Assembly (NCBI GenBank): GCA_947463065.1
Contig: CANHSF010000002.1
Location: 1 to 48,283 of the forward strand
Reading direction: 5' to 3'
DNA: 48,283 bases
Source: Flavobacteriales bacterium
Lineage (GTDB): Bacteria > Bacteroidota > Bacteroidia > Flavobacteriales_D > Sanyastnellaceae
This document shows, in pieces, positions 26,901 through 35,287 of the stretch (within the stretch, counting starts at the first letter, position 1; each line of letters starts with the position of its first letter). The notes beneath the pieces were generated by a model, which searched no databases, was not told the origin of the DNA, and saw nothing but the letters and a program-made list of their open reading frames with translations. Both the position numbers and the translations under genes were made by a program.

Positions 26901-27228
26901 AACTCAATACGCTCACACATGAATTGCCAAAACAACCACAATCGGATCTAATCGATTGTTCCCTAGAGGCCATTCGCCTCACAAATCACAAGTAAATCGG
27001 CACATTTGCAAAACACTCCGCAAATAGTCCCACACGCCACAGTTGATGTCGCGTTGGTAAATTGAATTTACTTTACTATTCGTTTTATTATCTTTGGTTC
27101 GTTGGATAAGGTCATCGACCAACCAACAACTGAATGTATTGTTTGAATAACCTTCCGGCCCTCGGGCCAAGTTCCTGAAAACATCCCTGTTTTCGCAAAA
27201 GCTACAACACTCACTAACTCTCAAAAAA
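26901..27228 (+). other. Intergenic stretch, lipB to lipoprotein gene
   Basis: No gene was recognised. A weak 7-bp hairpin (acaatcg at 26938-26944, cgattgt at 26953-26959) may end the lipB transcript. A perfect -7 box lies at 27089-27096. Minus-strand ORF 26979-27224 has no recognisable features and is treated as chance. Confidence 0.5.
27061..27096 (+). promoter_or_regulatory. Promoter candidate for the lipoprotein gene
   Basis: ATTG (27061-27064) and TATCTTTG (27089-27096, perfect TAnnTTTG) are 24 bases apart, slightly long for the family. Initiation here would give a leader of about 125 bases before 27229. Confidence 0.4.
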
Positions 27229-27867
27229 ATGAAAAATCACATTACAGTATCCATTGCTGTGCTGCTGCTTTGCGTTGCATTGACAGCTTGCAAAAAAGAA
27301 AAGAACGAACGCGGTCCACTTGTCGGTAAAGTCATGTTGATCAATTCCACAACGCCTGTTGATCAAGCCTTGGTTCGATTCATTCGTTCCGAATCCAATG
27401 GTCTATTTAATCCACCAACACTTATCGTTACCCAAGAAGTCATTACGGGACCAGATGGCAAATTCACCATTCCAGATACCACCTCAGCTGAATATGTTCA
27501 AGCTTGGGGATTGCAATCCATATACGGTGGAGAGCCTTCGCAGGAAACAGACATCGAACATTTTCTTGCCGTTGGAGGAGCCCCCAAATTGTATCTGACG
27601 CCACCTGCTTGGCTAAAAATTCGCGCATTGGATGTAGAACCGCTCAATCCCGAATACACGTTTGTTTATTTCAGCACTACACCAAATAGCCTTGACGGAT
27701 GGGAAGATTGTGTGATGGAAACCATTACCTATTCAACAAAAGGCAATGTGGAAATACCCCTTACATTCAAAAAATTCAACACCCAAACGTCCGCCTTTGA
27801 ATATGTTTTCGTAGACAGTGCGCCCATCGCACCATTTGATACATCACAATTCGTTTTCGAATATTGA
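27229..27867 (+). CDS. Hypothetical lipoprotein
   Basis: The 212-residue protein has a type II signal peptide with lipobox LTAC, so Cys21 is the probable lipidated residue, followed by KKEKNER. Residues about 30-105 resemble a carboxypeptidase-regulatory-like beta sandwich ('LVGKVMLINSTTPVDQALVRF', then 'ITGPDGKFTIPDT'). The rest is beta-rich and unrecognised. It is probably tethered at the outer membrane. It stands alone, with 328 bases before it and 374 after. Its function is unknown. Confidence 0.75.
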   Translation: MKNHITVSIAVLLLCVALTACKKEKNERGPLVGKVMLINSTTPVDQALVRFIRSESNGLFNPPTLIVTQEVITGPDGKFTIPDTTSAEYVQAWGLQSIYGGEPSQETDIEHFLAVGGAPKLYLTPPAWLKIRALDVEPLNPEYTFVYFSTTPNSLDGWEDCVMETITYSTKGNVEIPLTFKKFNTQTSAFEYVFVDSAPIAPFDTSQFVFEY

Positions 27868-28241
27868 TGCCACTTCCGGCAGTATAGGTTTGCCTCTTTT
27901 GTGTCGCAGTAAACAGCATGTTGCTTTCATGCACACAGACGATCGCAATCGCTCCGTCTCGCCCATCTCATGGTGGGCGCCGATGCACTGCGCCCTCTCC
28001 GCTCTGGACCCTTATTTTATTTCTAACCAACAACAATTATACAAGTATGAAAATCACGCATCACATCCGCGATCACCCGCAAAACCCAAATATGCCATTG
28101 CAACATTTGAACATCAACTTCGGTACAATTGAACTGAACCATCCGGTCCCGGTCAAAGGACTGTCGAATAGCTAATTCCATCAATGTTTGTTGTGTGCCC
28201 CATGGGCTGAGACCACTAACTCTCTATTTTCAAAACACAAC
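27868..28241 (+). other. Intergenic stretch with one weak small ORF
   Basis: No terminator or RNA was recognised. A 42-codon ORF (ATG at 28047, stop ending 28175) follows an A/T-rich leader and is listed separately. The remainder shows nothing supportable. Confidence 0.4.
28047..28175 (+). CDS. Possible 42-residue small ORF
   Basis: ATG at 28047 follows an A/T-rich leader (aacaattatacaagt) of the kind seen before real genes here. The peptide begins MKITHHIRDHPQNPN and ends VPVKGLSNS, with no membrane segment or motif. It resembles no family I know and could be a chance frame. Confidence 0.2.
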   Translation: MKITHHIRDHPQNPNMPLQHLNINFGTIELNHPVPVKGLSNS

Positions 28242-31200
28242 ATGAAACATTTCTATTTGCTGCTGTTGGCAGCACTTGTACATGGCCATGCCTATGGCCA
28301 ATTGGACTCGGTGTATCTTCATTTGGACACCACCCAACTCACCACCAATTTCTTTTGGGACGAATTTCAAGACCATCAATTTCCACCCAAACCGAATGAG
28401 GCGACACCTCTTCAACCGGGGCGAATCAGAAACATCATTCAGCACCTGGATAGATTCGAGGTCCATGACAACCTTGGTCTTCTTCCGGGGTATGCCGAAT
28501 TCCACTCGAACAATGAAAACCTTCGGATGCAAAACAATTGCATTCCGATTACCATCATTGACATCAAATACAATCACATCGATACCAACGCCGTGATCGA
28601 TGGCCGCCTGTTCCTTGTAGACGACGAACTCCATCAACTTCCGAATGCCTCTGTATTCGGAGAGTCGCAAACCACCCTGATCTATGCCGACATCAAGGAC
28701 TACGAGGCGGGCACCTATTCTTTTTGTTTGAGTCCAACACAGTTCTTTCACAACTACGGCGATGCACCCGCTGCCATTCGCATCGATTTCGGCGATGGTC
28801 TTGGGCTGCGCGATATTGTTATAGGCCAGAGCATTCAGGTCACCTATGGCACCAACGACCAAGAGCGCACACTGCATGCTGAAATCACTCGAGGCGATGA
28901 AGTTCATCATGGACTGATGCAATTGCGTTCGAACAATTGCAACTCCACATTTGCCGATCCCACTTTTCCGGCACCTTTTCCCAACAATGCAACAGCAGAA
29001 TTTCCTTGGTTGTTGTCCACCACCTACCAAGGCACTGTGGTTTGTGGCAATGCGTATACTTTGGTGAGTGGCGATTTCGACAAACCCTTCCTATTTGTAG
29101 AAGGTATCGATTTCAATCGCGCTCGGAGCGCAGAGCGCAATGGCGACTTCGGTTGGTGCCAATTGACGAGTGGAATCGACGATCCCGAATACGATTATTC
29201 GATGCTTGCCCGCATGCCATTGCTGTTGAACGAAGCCATTGCGCATGGCTATGACATTGTACTATTGGATTTTTGTGATGGAGCAACCTACATCGAACAC
29301 AATGGCCAGTTATTGATTCATTTAATTCAAACCATCAATGCCCACAAAGTTGGCAACGAACCCCTCGTGGTGGCTGGAGCCAGCATGGGAGGACAGGTAG
29401 TGCGCTATGCCTTGGACTTTATGGAAGCGAATGATCTCCCACACTGCACGAGGCTCTATATATCGCTCGACTCACCGCATGAAGGAGCCAACATTCCAAT
29501 TTCCATCCAACAAGCCATTTATTTGCAGTCCAGCAGCGATCCAGCGGCGCAAAATTTTGTCCAAGATTACCTCAGCCGTCCAGCAACGAAGCAATTGCTG
29601 AACAACCGCTACACCCCCAATGCATCCATCACCAGTTATTGGCACCCCGAGGAAAACAGCCAATGGTATGAACTCATGCACGATTGGGGCATGCCCCATT
29701 ACAGCCGAAACATAGGCATTGCCAATGGCAGTTTAAACGGATCAGGGCTCGCTGCACAATATCTCGGTCACTATAGCCCTGATGAGCCCATTATCAGCTA
29801 TACCTGCGAGGCATTTGCCACGTGGTCTGGTCCAGAAGGCCGCATATTCATGGCCAACTCTGGAGGCGATCCGTACTACAATCAAGAGGGTATTGAGAGC
29901 AATTCGAGTTCCAATGTATCCGTGCACATCAAGTCAACGGATGCCAAAGCCACCTTTCTCAGATGGCAGAACTTGTTGTTTTTGCCATCAGCGCTTTTTC
30001 TCCCCGAGGTTGAGCACAAAACCGCACGAGTGCCCGCCAATGCGGTAAGTTGGGATTATGCACCCGGTGGATACCGCACGACCGCCAAAGACTTTGTCGA
30101 TGCCGTCAACGCATCAGAAAAACTTAAACCACCATGCAATCCAATTACCGAATACCTGAAAAGGCATTGCTTCATTCCTACAAGCAGTGCACTGGGAATT
30201 CAGACCAGCAATCCCTTTCTAAATTGTGCTGACTACTTTCTGAATAATCCAAATCACCAGCTATTTGATCGCATAATTGCTCCTGAAAACACGAATGAAC
30301 CGCACACGTATATTTCTGAAGAAAACTTGGCCTTTATACTTGAAGAGTTGTTGATAGGCGAGACACAAGACGGATCGCCATTGGTGCCCTTGGAGTTCAC
30401 ATCGGGTATATTCAACTATGGCCGCGAAGGCTTCAACTACCTGCGTGGCATCCATGTTACATCGGGCGCACGTTTGGCTGTAAACAGCGAATACGAACTC
30501 CACTATGGTTTGGACAATTGGGGTTATCCTGCCAACAATACACACTTCAAATTGAATACCCTTAGCCATTGCGCAGGGTCGCATGTGTTGATCGACCATG
30601 GAGGCACTTTGGAGATGGGATCACAGAATTTACAAACCACCGCTGAATTGAAATTGCTCCCAGAATCATCGCTCACCATAGGATCAGAAGGGCATTTGAA
30701 ATTGCATCCTGGAAGTAGCATCGTGATTGAACGCGACGCCAGTATGATTCTTTACACCGATGCCACATATGAATTAGTCGATGGATGGATCGAGGTCCTT
30801 GCAGGTGGCAAACTGATCATTCGTTCCGCAGGCAACGGCGATCAAACGGCTTTACTTGAACTCATCGGCAACAACTCCAAAATTCTGTTGCACGGAGGTG
30901 AATTGGTGATAGAAGCAGGCACCACACTTGCCATACAGCACAATGGGCAAGCAGGAGGCTACATCGCGGTAAATGACGCTCAACACAACAACATTCTTCT
31001 GCACCCCAATGCAAAATTATTGCTCAGCGGAAATGGCAGCAATGACTTGCTCTTGGACATTTCCAACCAATCCGATGTATGGACTGGCGTTGGTACCACC
31101 GGATTGATTCAATTGCAAAACGGCCTTGTAAAAATGCATCATGGCGGTACCCTGTGGACCAAGCACCGCATCCAATGTGCCAACCTGCGCATCGAGGATC

Positions 31201-33110
31201 CGTATTATCAAGAAGGTTTAGCGCCAGCCACCATCTTCATCACCAATCAAAATACCAGTGCATGGTACAATTGTGAATTTGACCGTGTGAAATACGAAGC
31301 TTGGCGCACCCACAGTTCATTGCACACCTGTACATTCCGCGACCTCTATGAAGGTGTAGCCATTTCTGAAGGCAGTTTCAACATTCAAAACAGCCTCTTC
31401 CAGGGCACCTCATTGCGCTCCAACAGCTTGAGCAATCTCAGTGTCATCGGAGGCAGTCATTTTAGAAACAACTTCACGGGATTTTGCATTGAAGACGAGA
31501 GCCTCGTTGAGTTGATGATTTCGTCATCCTCCATGGCCGATAGCAAAAACGGATTGTATAAAATTGGCGGCAAACTCAGTTTAAAATGCAATGCATTCAA
31601 CGCATTAGATGAAACTGCTGTCACCGTTGACCGTTGTCAAATCAACGCATCCTCGACAAGCGGAGCGGGATACAACACCTTTCGGAATGTAAGCACTTGC
31701 ATCCTAATGAAATATTGTCCAGGGTTGGACTTCTACAAAGGATACAATGATTTCTCCGGATACACCGCCAACTGCATAATCGGAAGCATGTGGGGCAAAC
31801 ACCTGTGTAAAGATTGCGCCACCTGGCAAGACGCCTCCAGCAATTATTGGGGAGCAGCATCGCCATTTGGCATGGGCTTTCAAACAGCCAATGGCTTGTA
31901 TAAACCCGAAATGGAAGAAGTAGCGATCTCGATTTATTATGTGAACGGCTCCACGGGTTGCAACATCAACAGTGAAAACGGACAGTCTCAAGGTTGTGAG
32001 CTGATTCTATTTGACCTCAACCCCACCCTGCCCAAAGCATGTGGAAGTGGCAGGCCCGTTGTTCGCAAACAAAAAAACATAGTTGCACAAAACAATCCGC
32101 AATTGCGACAATCCGCAGGTGCTGCTCAAGGCCAATTGCGTGAAGAAGCCTTGGACCTTGGCAATCCCATTCTACAGACCGCCCATTTCAACGATGTTGT
32201 GCTTGATAGCGCGCTGGTTTATGCGGCAAGTCAAATGGAGTTGTTCGATAGCTTGGGCAACGACAGCTATGCCAACGACCTCTTTCACGAAATCCTGACA
32301 AGCGGACTGGACGCAAGCCACTCCGATATTCGTTGGAAAATGCATTGGGCACGCTACCACATGAAGGGCTGCATTGAGCGCATGTTTGTAGAACAAGAAC
32401 TCACCGCATCCAACAACGCATCAAGTTTTGAGAATCCCATTCAAAAATATGTGGATGTTTTGAATCTCATGACCGATACCTTGCTAACCGATTCAACATT
32501 TCGCGAACAATTTTATTTGGAGCTGGACAAAGCCCAGCTATTGCGCACCTTGGGGCAATCTCAGTTGGCAAGAAACGCATTTAGCCATTTGGACGATTGC
32601 CAATTGGATGCGCCAGAGCAAATTGCACTGAACAATTGGTTACTGGAAGTTGATCAAGAAATAAGTTTGAGCGAACAATACCTTGAGGAAGGACTAGCGC
32701 CTGAGCAAGTTGTACTGAATATCGACACTACCGACTATACCGCGCCAGTAAGTTACTCGAGCAGCAATTACTATTTCGGCATGTGGATTCACGATCCCCA
32801 GTCGTTTACCTTTATGAGCTGTGGCGAAGATGCCCAGTACCGCAATCAAACAGCAACCTCGGTTGTCGAGGCCTCTCGCGTTTACCCCAATCCCGTTCAT
32901 GAGGCATGTTTTTTATTGCCCTCGACAAGCGGATTGATCACCATCGAATGTTGGAGTGTGCATGGAGCATTGATCAGCAGCCAAACGATCCTGGTCGAAA
33001 AAATCCAACCGATCGCATTGGACACTTGGCTACCTGCATCGCCCGGAGCCTATTTCCTTCATGTGAAAAGCGCCAAAGGCCATGAGGTTTTCAAGCTTAT
33101 CAAAGAATAA
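28242..33110 (+). CDS. T9SS-secreted multidomain protein: alpha/beta hydrolase plus beta-helix
   Basis: The 1622-residue protein starts at ATG 28242, which opens a signal peptide (about 1-20, HAYGQ); an in-frame upstream ATG is not preferred. Residues about 20-270 are a beta-rich lead region. An alpha/beta hydrolase (about 280-480) shows FLFVEGIDF, YDIVLLDFCDGA, nucleophile S381 in AGASMGGQV and LDSPHEGANIP, resembling PGAP1/lipase-type hydrolases. Residues about 730-1260 have the short strand-turn repeats of a right-handed beta-helix. A helical segment (about 1330-1480) precedes the T9SS type A sorting domain (about 1545-1622, RVYPNPVHEAC). The catalytic Asp and His were not placed with certainty. 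The protein is probably a surface lipase or esterase attached to an adhesive stalk; substrate is unknown. Confidence 0.82.
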   Translation: MKHFYLLLLAALVHGHAYGQLDSVYLHLDTTQLTTNFFWDEFQDHQFPPKPNEATPLQPGRIRNIIQHLDRFEVHDNLGLLPGYAEFHSNNENLRMQNNCIPITIIDIKYNHIDTNAVIDGRLFLVDDELHQLPNASVFGESQTTLIYADIKDYEAGTYSFCLSPTQFFHNYGDAPAAIRIDFGDGLGLRDIVIGQSIQVTYGTNDQERTLHAEITRGDEVHHGLMQLRSNNCNSTFADPTFPAPFPNNATAEFPWLLSTTYQGTVVCGNAYTLVSGDFDKPFLFVEGIDFNRARSAERNGDFGWCQLTSGIDDPEYDYSMLARMPLLLNEAIAHGYDIVLLDFCDGATYIEHNGQLLIHLIQTINAHKVGNEPLVVAGASMGGQVVRYALDFMEANDLPHCTRLYISLDSPHEGANIPISIQQAIYLQSSSDPAAQNFVQDYLSRPATKQLLNNRYTPNASITSYWHPEENSQWYELMHDWGMPHYSRNIGIANGSLNGSGLAAQYLGHYSPDEPIISYTCEAFATWSGPEGRIFMANSGGDPYYNQEGIESNSSSNVSVHIKSTDAKATFLRWQNLLFLPSALFLPEVEHKTARVPANAVSWDYAPGGYRTTAKDFVDAVNASEKLKPPCNPITEYLKRHCFIPTSSALGIQTSNPFLNCADYFLNNPNHQLFDRIIAPENTNEPHTYISEENLAFILEELLIGETQDGSPLVPLEFTSGIFNYGREGFNYLRGIHVTSGARLAVNSEYELHYGLDNWGYPANNTHFKLNTLSHCAGSHVLIDHGGTLEMGSQNLQTTAELKLLPESSLTIGSEGHLKLHPGSSIVIERDASMILYTDATYELVDGWIEVLAGGKLIIRSAGNGDQTALLELIGNNSKILLHGGELVIEAGTTLAIQHNGQAGGYIAVNDAQHNNILLHPNAKLLLSGNGSNDLLLDISNQSDVWTGVGTTGLIQLQNGLVKMHHGGTLWTKHRIQCANLRIEDPYYQEGLAPATIFITNQNTSAWYNCEFDRVKYEAWRTHSSLHTCTFRDLYEGVAISEGSFNIQNSLFQGTSLRSNSLSNLSVIGGSHFRNNFTGFCIEDESLVELMISSSSMADSKNGLYKIGGKLSLKCNAFNALDETAVTVDRCQINASSTSGAGYNTFRNVSTCILMKYCPGLDFYKGYNDFSGYTANCIIGSMWGKHLCKDCATWQDASSNYWGAASPFGMGFQTANGLYKPEMEEVAISIYYVNGSTGCNINSENGQSQGCELILFDLNPTLPKACGSGRPVVRKQKNIVAQNNPQLRQSAGAAQGQLREEALDLGNPILQTAHFNDVVLDSALVYAASQMELFDSLGNDSYANDLFHEILTSGLDASHSDIRWKMHWARYHMKGCIERMFVEQELTASNNASSFENPIQKYVDVLNLMTDTLLTDSTFREQFYLELDKAQLLRTLGQSQLARNAFSHLDDCQLDAPEQIALNNWLLEVDQEISLSEQYLEEGLAPEQVVLNIDTTDYTAPVSYSSSNYYFGMWIHDPQSFTFMSCGEDAQYRNQTATSVVEASRVYPNPVHEACFLLPSTSGLITIECWSVHGALISSQTILVEKIQPIALDTWLPASPGAYFLHVKSAKGHEVFKLIKE

Positions 33111-33435
33111 AAGCAGTCGATCACAAACAACAAACCATGGCAATCGAAACGATGGCCATGGTTTGTTCTATTGCATCCGCGTGCATCAACCTGCGATGGA
33201 TTGCAACACCACAAAGCGAATTACACAGGTAAAAGGTGTTAACGCCCAAAGTTTGCAACCGCAATAAAAGTTTGCATCAGAGCAGAACTTTCAATGACAA
33301 CCAATAACACCGTAAAAAATTTCCGCTGGCGTTTTGCCAACCACCTCGCACATCTGACAGGTTGAATTCACCCAACCGTTGAGAGGCCGGACATCCCATT
33401 TGCAACGATCGATCGCAACGCTCTTTCTGAAAGAC
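33111..33435. other. Convergent intergenic stretch
   Basis: It separates the hydrolase gene (+) from the 512-residue protein gene (-). Apart from the hairpin at 33129-33167 nothing is recognised; a 23-codon ORF starting at 33295 has no support. Confidence 0.5.
33129..33167 (+). terminator. Long perfect hairpin after the hydrolase gene
   Basis: A 13-bp perfect stem (33129-33141 with 33155-33167) encloses an inner 4-bp stem, atcg-aaa-cgat. It lies 18 bases after the stop. The 3' arm ends in TTTGTT but no T-run follows, so it could act as terminator or mRNA-stabilising hairpin. Confidence 0.6.
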
Positions 33436-34974
33436 TTAAACACTTACCATTTCTCGAAAACGCTTTCCTTCAACCTTGCTTTTCGCCCATGAGAGGAAAT
33501 CAAAATATTCGAATACCGTTTTTTCGAAAGGATGATTTTGCAGAACTTCAAGATCGATCACCAACTGAGCATACAATTCATCAATGGTTTTGGATTGCCT
33601 TTTTTTGAGGCACTCATTGACAAACTCGAGGATGGTGGATTCGAATTGAAAAGTTCTGCTTCGTGTTTCCAGAAAGCGTTGAGTTGAACGCAATGCGTAG
33701 GGCAACAATTCAGTATTTCCAAGTTCCAGATGAATCACCAGATTAAAAATCTGGGCCATGCAATGGATATCTTTTGATTTGTCGATATCCACTTGATTTA
33801 AAAGTTTGTTGATGTATTTGAGTGCCTCGCTTGGTTTTTCAGCGCCAAAAAGAATGACCGCCATATTGAAGTACAATTGGGCACGTCGCACGGAAGAAAT
33901 TTTGTCATCCATCTTTTTGAGGCCGAATTCGAGTTGAGGTACCAGAATGGATGCCATTTCAAATTCCCCCTTTTGAGCATGCAGAGTGAGTTGTGTGCTC
34001 ATGGCCACGGTAAATATTTTTATCTCCAGGTCTTCGCTTGGCGTAATTTCAAGAATAGCTGGTAAATCTTTCATTTGTTTGCTCCACTCGCCTGCTTCCT
34101 CCCATTTCCCCAATCGCATGGCCACGTGCACCGCATTGCTGAGTACAGACAAGAACACCGAAGGATCTGCTTTGAACAACTCGCGTCTTTGATTGATCAG
34201 CTCGATGTTGTGCATTAAATACAGGTAGCAATTGGCATAATCGCCTTGGGCAAAATAAAAGGCAGCATGAATATGGTTGCATTGATACGACAGTTCAACA
34301 CTCTGCGGAGCCCATTGAACAATATCTTTGACCGTATGTAGCGCTTCGTTGAGCATTTGCACGTGCGCGGCATCTCTGACCTTTCCTTGGCGATAAATCT
34401 GGGTAAAGATGACAGACTTGGCTTGCCACATTTGATTGAACGCATCGATTTGTTGCAAAACCTTTTTGTCGCGGCTGGCGAGATCGTTCAATTCATCGGC
34501 CCCTGGGTTGGCTTCATAATGATCCTTTTCCAAGACGCGCTTTTCCCACCGTTGAATTTCCATTAGCAAAAGAAAACACTCGTGGTTCTCGGCAATTTTA
34601 CGGGCACTGTTGAGCAATTTCAGGCATTGATCGTAAAGCGATTTGTGGTAGAGGATTTCAATGGCATGCAGTTGTTTGTGCAACTGTGCTTGGATACTGC
34701 TCTCGCCATGAAAACTGTCCAAGCTTTTCAGTATAGCGGCATATAGACGGTTTTTGCTGATGCTAAAACGTTGCGTGAACGACTTATCCTTGAATTTACG
34801 CAAGAGTTTTTCCTCGTCATACACTTCTTGTTTGTCGATTGCATCAAACAATAACTCGTAGTTATTGTTGTCACCAATGATGTGGCGAGAAGAGAACACT
34901 TTAAAATAGCGTTTCTCTGCTTTGGTCAAGCTTTTCACCAATTTGTGGAGGTTATCACTTACTACGTTGCTCAT
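33436..34974 (-). CDS. Hypothetical 512-residue helical-repeat protein
   Basis: No family was recognised. The sequence is strongly helical with TPR-like pairs of amphipathic helices (for example 'LLNSARKIAENHECFLLLMEIQRWEKRVLEKDHYEA' region, about 125-160, and 'AQLYFNMAVILFGAEKPSEALKYINKLL' region, about 365-395). There is no signal peptide, so it is probably cytoplasmic. The N-terminus (VKSLTKAEKRYFKVFSSRH) recalls conserved hypothetical proteins seen across Bacteroidota. It is divergent from porZ across 313 bases, so a shared control region is possible. A scaffold or regulatory role is only inference. Confidence 0.8.
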   Translation of the reverse strand: MSNVVSDNLHKLVKSLTKAEKRYFKVFSSRHIIGDNNNYELLFDAIDKQEVYDEEKLLRKFKDKSFTQRFSISKNRLYAAILKSLDSFHGESSIQAQLHKQLHAIEILYHKSLYDQCLKLLNSARKIAENHECFLLLMEIQRWEKRVLEKDHYEANPGADELNDLASRDKKVLQQIDAFNQMWQAKSVIFTQIYRQGKVRDAAHVQMLNEALHTVKDIVQWAPQSVELSYQCNHIHAAFYFAQGDYANCYLYLMHNIELINQRRELFKADPSVFLSVLSNAVHVAMRLGKWEEAGEWSKQMKDLPAILEITPSEDLEIKIFTVAMSTQLTLHAQKGEFEMASILVPQLEFGLKKMDDKISSVRRAQLYFNMAVILFGAEKPSEALKYINKLLNQVDIDKSKDIHCMAQIFNLVIHLELGNTELLPYALRSTQRFLETRSRTFQFESTILEFVNECLKKRQSKTIDELYAQLVIDLEVLQNHPFEKTVFEYFDFLSWAKSKVEGKRFREMVSV

Positions 34975-35287
34975 GGCGCTGAGGTGTTAAGGTTTGAAGT
35001 CGTGAACAGGATGATCGTTTGATCTCCACTAATTTGAGTGAAAATCCCGAACGTGGGCTTTGAAATTTAGATTCGGTCGGAATTCGCGGATTTTCGGCTG
35101 GGTTCTGCCCAACAAAGGAAACAGCAAAACATAGCATTGTGATTTTCAAAGTTATTTGAATGCGAGACGGTCGCGACGAGATGAAAAAAACATGATTCAA
35201 AACCATGCAAAGCCATTATTTTTGAGAGCACAAAACAAATTGACAACAGCTGCGTTGGAGACAACGTTTAAGCGATATTGCGTTCCC
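34975..35287. other. Divergent intergenic stretch upstream of porZ
   Basis: It holds the start regions of the 512-residue protein gene (-) and porZ (+). A -7 box for porZ is at 35217-35224. An ORF extension upstream of porZ's ATG is in frame but has no signal peptide and is not used. No clear promoter was found for the minus gene. Confidence 0.5.
35217..35224 (+). promoter_or_regulatory. -7 box for porZ
   Basis: TATTTTTG is a perfect TAnnTTTG, 63 bases before the ATG at 35288. No TTTG lies at -33, so support is partial. Confidence 0.35.
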
